The position numbers and the translations under genes were made by a program. The notes beneath the pieces were generated by a model. The model saw nothing but the letters and a program-made list of their open reading frames with translations, was not told where the DNA came from and did no database searches. A DNA stretch of 64,000 nt from Gracilaria gracilis (lineage: Eukaryota; Rhodophyta; Florideophyceae; Gracilariales; Gracilariaceae): positions 62,001-126,000 of the forward strand of contig JARGSG010000053.1 in the NCBI GenBank assembly GCA_030374805.1, read 5' to 3'. Numbering within the stretch: the stretch's first letter is position 1; each line of letters begins with the position of its first letter. Below are positions 52,568-63,033 of this stretch, one piece after another.

Positions 52568-54084
52568 GAGGCAATTAGGACGCCACTCTGCCAGGTAGAC
52601 TGCAGTGTCTTCCATTGAAAGGCACTACATGGACGTGCAGGCTCAAGGTTGGTAAACTTGTCTGAACTATCGGATAGGATAATTTTGAAAAAAAGTTCTT
52701 CAATTTAAGTACGTTACAGAAAGATTTGAACACACTGAGTGAGGGTATTTCTTTTAGATAAGCAGATTCCCAAATTTTTGTGCGAGAACAGAAGAACTTG
52801 TGTGGGGCACGACAGTAAATCCTTGATATAAGAATGCAGAGTATACATAGGTTCCGTATCCCAATAAAGAGGGAAAAGATATAAGAAGAACAAGGGAATT
52901 CTTTCTACACAGTCCTATTTATCATTGTTAATATCTCCTATAGGCGATTGCATTTCCGCTTTATTTAAATGCGAGAGAGATATTTGTTGTGGCTTATAGC
53001 CTTTTTCGTCCAGTTTCGATCATTACCTATTGCAAAAATGTTCCATTACACTATGTGGTTGTAAAAACTAAATATTCCGTTCTCCATATCCTTACATAAA
53101 GGTCGCATAGTATCATAAAATCATAAAATCACTTTTTCATGTAACCTTTGCTTTTTTCGGGTTTTCTACGTTATCCTTATAGCAAAATTAATACTAATAG
53201 CTAAGCTCCTACTAACAAACGGGCTGAGCTAGCGTAAAGCTAAGAAAGGGCTTTTTTCAAAGCAAAAACTATTTTAAAAAGGCAACAAGCTGTTTTTAGG
53301 CATTTTAAAATTACAACTTGGCACTGGGAAGAGCGGTAAATCGAACATTTTCGAAATTTATTTTCTACTGTACCTGTAACGCGTATGTCACCAAATGTGG
53401 CAGCTCCGTACGAAATACCCTGTAAACTTCAGAAGTCGACGTATACAGTAGCTACTTTCATTTCTTTCGTTGAAAGTCAAACATGTCGACCATGGCATGT
53501 TCGACATGAGGCACGGTAGATGCAACAGGTTGCAAGTTATCTTGAAATTCGTCTGCCTACTACATCGACGAAACGGTAGTGGGTCCAGATTATGTTGCAT
53601 ATTTCGGATTATCTACTCCGAGCCGCCCTACCCCTTCAGATACACAAAGGAAGAAGTTTTGAGAGAGGGCCCGCTGCATCCCTCATCATAAGTTCTTAAT
53701 GTTGGTCGCCCAAGCGTTGCGACTACTAAGCAGGGGGGGCATGTGGTGGCGGATTAGAGGTGCGGATTCGAGGGGGTGCCCCAAAACTCTGTGGGTCACC
53801 CCAAAAAAGATTTTTATCCATATCTCGAAAGAAATATGAGAGCGCAGCTTCCACGCTGCGCTCCATCTCACCCGACGTCGCCGCCGCTCATTGCTTCTAT
53901 TGCTAACGCTTGTTGAAGATAGCATTATCGATGTTGCTCATAGGCGCGACTCTAACGTACGTTGGCGTTCATTATGACACAAGAATAACAAGCAGGAGAA
54001 AGTTTTATTGCATCGCAGGGAGCACTGTGCGGTATCAAGGGCCATGTTTTATATTGAAGTTGCAGAACGTAATGAGGAATGAAC
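52568..54084. other. AT-rich intergenic DNA with small inverted repeats
   Basis: No gene supported. Inverted repeats lie at 53481-53508 (CATGTCGA and TCGACATG arms) and 53840-53863 (nine-base GAGCGCAGC arms, six-base loop). Confidence 0.45.
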
Positions 54085-54507
54085 TCAATTCAGAGGGAAA
54101 GCGTCGTTTGGACGGCGTTCTGCACTAAAAAAAGGCGCCGCGTGGGACAGAAAACGCTGTGCTATCATGGAAATTGTTAAACCTACACCTATGTCGCGCA
54201 CGGAACGCTCTAGCAACTCGTTCAGATTATCCTTCAGGTCATTCAGAGAGGTACTACGTTTGAAGAGAAAGTCGTACAGCGCGTCTTCGCAAGCAAGTAG
54301 CTGAACCTGGACTCCTTCCTCTTCCGCACCGTCGTCGTCATACTTCTCTATTTCTCTGTTCTTGATAGAATCCGCAGTAAGCTTTTTTGCTTCGCTCTCG
54401 ATTAAGATGGTGGACTTCGCATGGGGTACGTCGGAGCCATGGGTATCGTCATCAGTAACGCTATTGATAGCTTCTTTGGCAGTTGAAATCGTTTGGAAAG
54501 TGATTAT
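54085..54507 (-). pseudogene. coding-like frame without a start (exon or gene fragment)
   Basis: The minus strand is open for 140 codons from just after a stop at 54508 to a stop at 54085, in otherwise AT-rich non-coding DNA. It has no ATG until near its end. The translation is not low-complexity: an acidic stretch (EKYDDDGAEEEG) is followed by an amphipathic region (QLLACEDALYDFLFKRS, then LKDNLNELLERSVRDIGVGL). That looks like real protein with heptad-like leucines. It may be a last exon whose acceptor lies near 54480-54507, or a 5'-truncated gene relic. The family is not recognised. Confidence 0.45.
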
Positions 54508-55339
54508 TCAGAAGGGAGATGGAAAGTGATGGCAGTATTGTTGTAACATGAAAGGTCCAGGATGCAACGGGGGTAGACTTATTATACACTCAGTAACACC
54601 AGGAGTGACCGTCCGGACACGCCACTATCACAATTCCATCATAGCAAGGTATGGATGCCAAACGCTACCCCAGTGAAGTGCCTGGATGAATAGAGCACCA
54701 AAGAAACGCGAACCAATTACTAGTCAACATGATGAAGAAGTGTAAACAGACATTACAACATGGTATGGAGCATGGATAAGACTTAAGAAAGTATCCGAAG
54801 ACCTAAGTTGCTAGGTTAATCTTGGCAAACCAACGACGAATATAACGAGATTTTGTACGCCTACATCGAAAAGAATAATGGCGCAAGGTAAGCCAGGTTA
54901 GGGTTTGCAAGAAAACATAGTAATCAGCATAGTAATCACAATGAAACTTGGAAGAACATGCATAATTCCGGTGGTCCATATAATACCCCGATTTCAAGCT
55001 GTCGCAAAGAAATCGGGTTAGATAGACCACTTCCACTCGGCGAACTTCTTCCCCACCCTTATTCAACACTCTTTACTGCCCTGTCGTCGTCATCAACTCT
55101 TCTACTTTGTTACTCCCTTCTTCCTTCAGCATGGTCAATGCTTCCTTGCCACCAACCGCTTTTCCCTCTCTTTTCTACTTAGGCGGCCTGGTCTCCGGCC
55201 TATATTGCAATAGTATTGCAGCGTGCCGCGCCGAAGTGAGCGCGCGTCACGCAACTGCTGCGACACTTATCGTGTCTGCGAGTTGGCTTATCACAGCGTC
55301 TACTTTCTCATCCTTTGTTTTTGACTCTTCAGGTTAATA
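54508..55339. other. intergenic, nothing seen
   Basis: AT-rich, with short frames only. Confidence 0.4.
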
Positions 55340-55902
55340 ATTCGTGACATTTCTGTACTCAAAAACGCCGGTATAAAGGAGTTTTTAGGTAAACGTTTTG
55401 AAAAAATGGTATTACAATTTTTTATCAATATCTTTGGACATATACCAAAAGTGTGTGCACAATGTGCAACAAAATTAAACAATTGAAAACTTTTGCCTCA
55501 AAATTTGGGTTTCAAAAATTTAAGTATTGTAGGTATGCAACGGATGTAATATTTAAATTCATATTGTCAATGAGTCAGTATGGCTGGACGGAAAAACTTT
55601 TTTAGTGGCAAACACAAGCTATAGGATTTCAGAACGAAGGTTTCCGTTATTTCTAATGGGCTGAGAATTAATTGCACAAATCATATTCCGAATTCTACTG
55701 CAGATATTGACTTACTTACGAAAATATTGAAAATCATAAAGTTGCCCTCACAAGGAGAGAAAATGAAGGTGTAAATTATGTCTTGGATCTGGGAGAATTT
55801 GCGGATCAATCCCTTGATCATTGGGGTATTTTATTAGACACCGGATACCAACGTGCAATAAAGCACTTGGGGACAGTTCATGGAAAAAAGAAACGAGCAT
55901 GA
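55340..55902 (+). pseudogene. Harbinger/PIF-like DDE transposase fossil 1
   Basis: Reading with frameshifts gives the typical order of a DDE_Tnp_4-type transposase: a leucine-rich N-terminal piece (FEKMVLQFFINIF), then YATDV, SGKHKL, the VSVISNGLRINC strand, and, after another frame change, LGEFADQSLDHWGILLDTGY ending in basic residues. These match the motif order of Harbinger/PIF-type enzymes (Y-A-x-D, SGKH-x-LYG, DKGYQG-like). At least two frame changes and an in-frame TAG at 55622 make it inactive. No terminal inverted repeats were identified. Recognition is by motif memory, without a search. Confidence 0.6.
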
Positions 55903-56593
55903 AATTGTTTGGTATGTACAGCTAGCAAGCTTCTACGTAGTTCGCAGCTTTTATAGTATGTTTGTACTTTGTTGTGGCTATACATTGTTGATGTACTGCT
56001 AGGAAATGTGTCATGGATATGTAAGTATTTGTGTAAAAGAAAAATAGCCACGTCATATTTATTTTAGATGCGCATATACCCTTGAAGATATACACATATC
56101 CCAACTTACTAGACAGCAAAAAAGAACTAGGTCAGAAGGAGCACATCCACAACAATTCACTTAGTTTCTACGTAACTAAATTTACTATGACGGAGACACC
56201 ACAATTTGGCCTAAAGACGTTGACGTCAGTAAACGATTTTACAACAAAGCTAAACCATATAGATATTGAAAGAGATGTGTAAAAACTTTAAGTGTTAGTA
56301 CTTCCGTAGATCCCAACGCGTTTTCCACATTGTCAATCTGCCCTCTACACTTTTACACGCTCTGCAAACGACAAGAATCATTTCCAGGCTCGTTATAGCA
56401 GATATTACTGAATCTCACGATAAAACCGTCATTGAGGGGGTGGCTGACGCGCAACTTGTCGGCGTCCTGGAAATGCGGCAGTGTTCTTCTCAAAAAATAC
56501 AATAAGATTCTGATGAAGAATACGATTCCATCTGTTCAATCTATGATATACCTTATTTACTAAATAGGTCACAGACTATTATGGTAATGAAAA
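55903..56593. other. AT-rich intergenic, nothing clear
   Basis: It may include the decayed edges of the two transposase relics. Confidence 0.35.
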
Positions 56594-57040
56594 ATTTTTG
56601 TAGTTGTGAATTCGATTTAATTTGGAATATTGCAGCACCTCTTCTGGCACGAAAATGAAGTACCGGAAAAGGTCGCCGCTATGAATTTAAAGATAAGGAC
56701 GTTTCGTTCATGGTTTTAACAGTGCTAAAACACCGTGGTATTTGTAAGTTTTGAGGCAATATGTTCAAAATTAGTGCTAGCACTTTTGAACGATTGCTTT
56801 TGAAATTTGTTTTCTGTGTTTTTGTGGAAATGTATATAACCATTGTGTGTACAGAAATGGTGGCAGTTGGTCAATGAAAAATTCTGCGCCAGAATTTGGG
56901 CTTCAAGTACTTTAAGTACTGTCAGTATGCGATGGACTTAAGCTTTCAGCAGTTACATCTTCTTAGTGGTAGCTTGGCCGAAGGCAAAAAGTTTTGTAGT
57001 GGCAAATACACACTTTATGGGTTCAAGACTAAAGTATCGG
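56594..57040 (+). pseudogene. Harbinger/PIF-like DDE transposase fossil 2 (N-terminal half)
   Basis: Homologous to fossil 1 and extends further upstream: CEFDLIWNIAAPLLARK, then GKGRRY, DVSFMVLTVLKHRG, FERLLLKFVF. After a stop it continues with KYFKYCQYAMDLSFQQ, EGKKFCSGKYTLYGFKTKVS. It breaks off at about 57040, where the DIRS fragment begins in the same frame. Internal stops occur, for example TGA after LLARK. Two divergent copies within 1.7 kb show that the family was once multi-copy here. Confidence 0.6.
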
Positions 57041-58600
57041 CACACAACCTCCATACTTTTTTCTTTCACATACCGTCTCAACTTAACCCCGCCGACCCTC
57101 CCTCCCGTGCCTTCATCGAATAGATCATGCCCGTGCAGCATGTGTCAAATGGAACCATGAAGAAAGCCCAGGTAACACCGGCCGGTCGCCTCTTCTCCAG
57201 GATTAGGAGAGAGCGCATGAAGCAGTCACCGAGAGAGTCAAAAGTCGTAACCCCGGGCGGCCAACTGTTCTATAGACTCGAAACGCAACTATGTTTGCCC
57301 TGCGGCAGACATCTTGGCTCGCAAGACCTCGACTCGAAGCATCACAAGTGATCATAAAACCCTCGCGGAATTTACTATCTCCTGGCATATTCTATTCGCC
57401 AATCAAACGTCGCCCAAACCCAGTCATCCTCAAATCTCCCGAGTTCAATCTCCCACCAAAATCTCAAGAAAACTTTCAAACCGGAGGGGTTCCGTCTCTT
57501 CCTTCCTTCAGAGGCATTCTCTATTACGTAACACCATCAAACCGATCACGAGAAAAAGATGCAATGAAGCACTTCATAGTTTTCAATGCAGTCTGAGTAT
57601 GCTTCCAAGTACCATTACAGAACTTGAGGAATTATTACTTGAATACATCGAGGATACATATGAATCCTCCAATGCTAGAGGCGCAAGGCAAAAAATGTGC
57701 AACTTCCTGTACGCTATACAACTTGTTGCCCCTGCGACGAAAAAGAAGCTAGGTCTCTTTGAGCGCGCGATAAAAGGATGGGACGAAGCTGATCCGTCAC
57801 AGTCCTCTACACCGTTCACAAAGCAATTCGCATACGCTTTATCAGGATATCTCATTAACAGCGGAGAGTTCAGCACGGCAGTTGCCCTTATGGTGTCGTG
57901 GGCTGGGTATCTGAGAGCGAGTGAGGTCGTCAACCTTACATGGGATTTCGTTGCTCTTCCGGGAGACCCCCCAATTTCAACCTTAAAGGCTGGTACAGCT
58001 GTAATTTGCATCAAAGATACAAGAACAGGTCCTTTTCAATTTGCTTCGATCAATAAGCGTGAGGCCATTGTGGCTCTCTCTGTTTTGAAAGCAAAGTCGA
58101 ATTCGGCTCGTGATCAAAAGGTCTTTAAGATGTCTTACACAAATTATTACAAAAAGATGCAGCTTGCTTGTAAAGCGCTGGGACTAAATACGTTTAAGAT
58201 TACAACGCATTCTGCCAGAATTGTTGGAGCGCTACATGACTATCTAAATGGAGTCTCTGCTGAAACAATTTCAATAACAGGGAGATGGAAGTCTTTGTCA
58301 TCATTACGACATTACTTACCCATTGGACGATCACGGATCATGAAGTTGAAAGTTTCAAATGCGACGGACAGGCTAGTGAAGTACTATTGGAATTCTATGA
58401 AGGGTGTCTGCCATTTTTCTCCGCATAACAGAACCTTACTCAAATGAGCCTTCCGGTACTGGTTGGGGCATGCTCTGCCCCCTCTTGTGGGCAAAGCAAT
58501 GAAAGTCCTTCACGAAGAAGCAATTAATCATTGTTTGTGTCAGTGCTTCTGCTGACACCGCTCCAAACCAAAAGATTCAGACAAAGTCTGAATGTTCTGG
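57041..58600 (+). mobile_element. 5'-truncated DIRS-type element (RNase H end plus tyrosine recombinase)
   Basis: The first 80 bases encode the end of a DIRS RNase H (HTFFFHIPSQLNPADPPSRAF), which aligns with YISTHINPADGPSRSW of the element at 59.6-64 kb. A tyrosine recombinase frame follows. RT is absent. Two small hairpins lie downstream, at 58537-58558 and 58575-58593. DIRS elements integrate with a recombinase rather than a DDE integrase, so no target duplication is expected. Confidence 0.7.
57314..58447 (+). CDS. tyrosine recombinase of DIRS type
   Basis: An open frame of 377 codons whose first codon is TTG; the first ATG is about codon 95 (SLSML). The start is thus unknown: an upstream frame change, a splice, or loss of the start. 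The catalytic layout of tyrosine recombinases is complete: Arg in YLRASEV, His-x-x-Arg in THSARIVG, TGRW, and the nucleophile Tyr in LRHYL. The C-terminal catalytic part has no stops or shifts, unlike everything around it. It aligns with the recombinase at 63034-64000. Its role would be to integrate circular element DNA. Confidence 0.75.
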   Translation: MARKTSTRSITSDHKTLAEFTISWHILFANQTSPKPSHPQISRVQSPTKISRKLSNRRGSVSSFLQRHSLLRNTIKPITRKRCNEALHSFQCSLSMLPSTITELEELLLEYIEDTYESSNARGARQKMCNFLYAIQLVAPATKKKLGLFERAIKGWDEADPSQSSTPFTKQFAYALSGYLINSGEFSTAVALMVSWAGYLRASEVVNLTWDFVALPGDPPISTLKAGTAVICIKDTRTGPFQFASINKREAIVALSVLKAKSNSARDQKVFKMSYTNYYKKMQLACKALGLNTFKITTHSARIVGALHDYLNGVSAETISITGRWKSLSSLRHYLPIGRSRIMKLKVSNATDRLVKYYWNSMKGVCHFSPHNRTLLK

Positions 58601-59592
58601 TCACTGCAAGTGTGCAAAGAAAAAAATTGATAGCCTGCCGGTTGGGTAAAACAGGCACTTCGGTCTTCAGCCAATATAGTTTGTGCGTTTTACTGTAATA
58701 AATTTTTCCCTATTCTATTCCTTCCCCAGGACGATATAATTGTTGGAAAATAACATCAGTAGCGAAGCTGCAAAACTTAAAATTCTTGAATTATAAATTA
58801 TTACTTAGCATCTTTTTTATGGGCCAGCGACCGACCTTTTTATCAAATAATTTGTTACCCAGTTTCAAACAAACACAAGATATAAATTTTAAAATCATTC
58901 TATCGAAGATTTTGCCATTGATTTTAAAAGAAATGCCCCTAAATTACCATGTATCACCATGTTTCAGGGCCGCGAGTGCCATATACAACACATTTTTATC
59001 GCCCTATTGGTACCTACGTTCTTTTCTTATATTTCATTTATCGGTAGTGACAAAAGCAACATAGTTCTATAGCAGATTAAATTCTTTTGACGAAAAGTTT
59101 GTCAATGACAATATAGTTTGCGATCCGTTTTGTGAACAAAAAGCTTTGGGGAAATGGGATGTTGTTTTACTTGGAGCTGTCGATAGCATTACGTTTGTGT
59201 CGTACTCATGACGTTTGGTCAAGAATGATTGGGTTACAAGAGATGGCTGTTGTATTGGAGTCAGGACCGTTTGCGTAGGTTGCACCATTCGAATTGCCGA
59301 TGATGGAGGTGGCAGCCAGCTTTCAAATCCTGGTTCAAACTTGCCAGCCTGCAACTCATGTAGAGGCTATAAGACTCCGAATCTATGGTCTCCGTGAAAC
59401 TGTCTTTTCGCTATCGAACTGTCTCGTGGTTTACCGTGTTTTTCATCAACCGTTCTGGTATCTTTTCAATTGTGGTTTTCGCTGTTTCCTGGTTGCCAGT
59501 TTGTGGTTTTCTTGTTCTTGGTGTTTAGTTGGTCGTTCAAACCGTGTTTTTGAAGACCGTGATCTTGGAGGCTCAGGATATTTGACTTCTTT
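58448..59592. other. AT-rich DNA between two DIRS elements
   Basis: It holds the two hairpins just after the recombinase and perhaps the left terminus of the next element. I could not find matching terminal repeats. Confidence 0.4.
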
Positions 59593-60972
59593 ATGTCTGA
59601 CTCTGAAGCCATCCAGCCCACGCCGTCTGCAGGGGCTGCAATGCACTATTCGAATCTACAAAACATCAGCATGGATCAGTTGTGTGCTGCCAACAACTCG
59701 TCGCTGCGAGGGTTGTTTGCAACAGCTCCGGAAACTTTGCGCGCTTAACATCCTACAACCCCTAGAATCATGTACAAGCTTTTGGCTATTGTTCTTTCTT
59801 GGCGTGAGCAACTCATGCATGGCTCAAATAAAGATCAGCAGCACACAGATGACGATCCCTCTCAAATGGAAAAGATGTTTTCTCTTTCTCCTGATGAACT
59901 TGAAGATATGGCACGTGAAAATTTTTCGGGCCTGGTAGACCTTGCCAAGGCCTGCCTGAGACTGGATGCCAATCTCTATCCTCGAGATTTTGACTCCAGT
60001 GATAAAACATCCTTTGTCAGTTTGGTGTTTAAATGGCAGATTTCAGCAACGAGAGCAGCTCTCGGACGCAGAGATTTAGCACAGAAAAATAACGCACCCA
60101 CTTCAAATCCGCTCCTTGATGATCCGCCGCCGTCTCTTAAACGAACCAATCCCTTCTCAGACTTGATTCCAAGAAACCAAAGCTCTAAGCGCCAAAAGGT
60201 TCACCATGTAGCTGGTGTTCCGATCGCAGAAGGTCATGGCGATGCCCTGGATTTTGGAGTAAGGCTCGGAGGCCCAGCGCCCGTACGTTCGAGCCATTTA
60301 AGAACGTATCCGGGCAAATCATCCGTTCTCCTGAATGTGCAGGAGCTCATGGGTCCCTCCATTCTCCACTCCTTTTGTCAGGAAGGTCTAAATATGGAGC
60401 TCGTTGTTCGAAACGTGAGGTGGTCCCGCCAATCGGACGGAAGGCCTTTTCCCTCGGAAGTGGAAGCTTTAACTCTTGCAAGGTGCCTTCATTTCCACAT
60501 GTGCAACTTTATGGCCATGGAAGAAGCAATAACCACTGCTCCCTGGACAGAAATAGCTCTTCGTCGACTGTGGGTTCTTCTCGAAGTGGATAACCTGACC
60601 TCAGGTCCGAGCCCGCTGAGCAGAGACGAGACACTGCAGCAAGTTCTCCCATCACTCGAAGTCTACCCGGACGTAGGAATCAGAGTTACAGCAATGAGAT
60701 CCATTGTGAATCGACACATATCTGCCACATCTCGGGCAAGAAATGCGGTTCGCAGTCTCACGAGACAAACTCGTCCGGGCTCCCAAAAACCGAAACACCC
60801 CAGAGCAAACGCGGCCCGAGAAAGAAACTGGATATCGGGAGCGTACGCGTACGTCACGAACCAAGGCCTCGAACATTCCCCCTCGCACCTTTCTTCCAAA
60901 AGGGATGCACCTCGGGTTCCCGGTGTGCCCTGGTATCTGCTGCTCTTCAGTCTCTGGATTTTCTTTTCATAG
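59593..60972 (+). pseudogene. DIRS ORF1 (Gag-like), one in-frame stop
   Basis: ATG 59593 (MSDSEAIQPTPSAGAAMH) opens 51 codons to TAA 59746. The same frame resumes and runs as a 400-residue frame from ATG 59770. I treat them as one ORF1 of about 460 codons, because the frame is shared and the gap is only seven codons. The protein has a helical N-terminal part (LSPDELEDMARENFSGLVDL), a basic patch (SSKRQKVHHV) that may be a nuclear signal, and a C-terminal helical region. No zinc knuckle is seen. ORF1 of DIRS elements is assumed to bind element RNA. The end overlaps the pol frame. Confidence 0.65.
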
Positions 60973-60977
60973 GTAAC

Positions 60978-63002
60978 GTCACCCTTCCCGACACTACAAG
61001 CGTGTCCCGACTTCCAACACAAGTGGCTGTACGTTCAATCGTAGGGTGGCACTGTAGGATTTCGAAGGATTACGGTGCTAATGTTATGGGTAGTCTTGTT
61101 CTCCGAACTCCTCCAATTCCCTATCAACATACTCCTTCCTCCCAAGATTTCCCCACTCAAGATTCCATTGCCTTTCTAGGATTTTTGACTTCCACTGGAC
61201 TCGTGCGGGGCGATTTTACCCTGCTCAGAGCCGATCGACTTGATCTGCTTTCGAGAACAGCTCCGGATTCTCGTTTTTGGCTCAATCGAATGCCCGAATC
61301 TGTTCAACGGTTATTTGAAGGCTCTGGATATCGCAGAATGGTTGAAAAAATTAAGTCCTTCGTGTCCGCCTCAGTAATTCCGCCGTTAAAAGTTCACTGC
61401 GTTCCTGGGGAATACTCGAAGGTGCTTTTGCGACTTTCAATGTCAGATATGCTGCAGTGGTCAGCCGTTGAAAATGAAGACAAAGAGTACAGAGAGCTTG
61501 CGGACACTATTACCATGACATCATTTGCGTTGATCGAAGATCAAAACGGAGACAGGCTAATCAGTTGGCCTCGAGTTCAAAATCTTTTTATGCCTGACGC
61601 CCCACATGTGCTTCTTCCAAACCCAGGGCATTTCCAAGCCATTTCTGTTTCGGAGTCTACACCGCCTCCGTCAGGTTTCTTCTTGGATGTAGCCAACCTG
61701 TTTCACAACATTCGGCTCCCATCTAAGCTGGCTTCCTTGTTTCCACTCACCACAATAGCCTTCGGGAATCTTCCCGGACCGCTAAAGCGTGAGATCAAAC
61801 ACACCTTGGGATTCACACCAAAACAGAACGGCAAGTTACGCCCATGCCAACGAACCTTGCCAATGGGTTTCACATGGTCGGTGTTCATTGGTCACACGTT
61901 CGTCGAGCCTTGGTATCTCGAAGCCTTTCACACCTTTTGTGAAACCTCACCTCTACTTGGATCTAGCTACACCTTTCCCGCTCCAATTTTGCTGCATCGA
62001 CACAAAGGTGTTGTATAATTAACAAAACGCACCGTCCTGATTCTTCATATGATTGACGACCTAAACCTCGCCCTTGTTGGATGGCCTGATGATGAAGCCT
62101 TTCGACTCCAACATGCTATCGAATTTGTTTTTAAAAGAAATAAGCTTCCAATAAAACGCAAAACGTCATCTCTTATTGGGCACTTGGAAAGAGATCAGCT
62201 ACCATTTCTGGGATGGACATGGTATTTACGACGCAACATCGTGCGTCCGAAACTAGAGAAGCTTTGATCGGCTGTTCAAAACGTTTCCAAAGCCATCAGG
62301 CTTCCGTTAACCGAGCCACTTACCCGATCGACCGTTGGACGGATCATCTGGATTGCCTTAGGGTGCAAACCCCTACTCTCTGTGATTTATCGCACCTTTC
62401 AGTACCTCGAGGAGCCAACAAAGGTCAACAAATCAATTGAGGCAGCGATTCACCGAGGGCTGACTTTGTTGGCAAGGCTCATTCCACTCTCTGGAATACG
62501 CATCAATCGAAGTCACTGGAACCGGGTAATTGCCTTCGATGCGTCACAAACCGCCGGGGCAGTAGTATACACGGATGTTTCGCCGTATTGGGTCTCTAAG
62601 CTCAACGCTCTCGCCTTTAATGACAGATTGGATGATAGTGAAGCCAAGGCTACCCTTTCTGTGTTTGTGAAACGTCATGTGTGGAAAATGGCCTTTGTGC
62701 ATAGGTGGCAAAGAAGGGAGCAGATTAATGCCCTCGAAGCTCACACAGCTGTTCTTGCTCTAGAATGGGCCACGTACTTTGATATAACTGGTCGCCAAAT
62801 TCTGCTTCTTTCTGATTCTCTGGTGACTATTGGGGCTTTCCAGAAGGGACGGTCTTCTTCATCAAACATGTGCCTTTCTTGCAGGAGGTATTGGGCTCTG
62901 TGCTTTGCTCATGACCTAAAGCCTCTCTTCCTATACATCTCTACTCATATTAATCCCGCTGATGGTCCATCACGTAGCTGGCAAGTGGTGGGAAGAATGT
63001 AG
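60978..63002 (+). pseudogene. DIRS reverse transcriptase and RNase H, two in-frame stops
   Basis: The frame lacks an early ATG and overlaps the end of ORF1, so it may need frameshifting or internal initiation. RT motifs: FFLDVANLFHNI (motif A Asp, about 61680), LPMGFTWSVFIGH (motif B), then, beyond TAA 62016, HMIDDLNLA (catalytic IDD, about 62050). After TGA 62265 the frame continues into RNase H: FDASQTAGAV, INALEAHTAVLALEW, LLSDSLVTIG and HINPADGPSR supply the acidic residues. Apart from the stops, all three modules are in one frame and well preserved. Confidence 0.75.
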
Positions 63003-63033
63003 CCGCCCTTGCTGTACAACTGGGCTGTGTCAT

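Noticed and set aside
35186..62267. A genetic code with TAA/TAG read as glutamine
   Set aside because: The long non-element genes (for example 23267-24682 and 13202-14899) encode all their Gln with CAA/CAG and contain no in-frame TAA/TAG. The stops are private to decaying elements.
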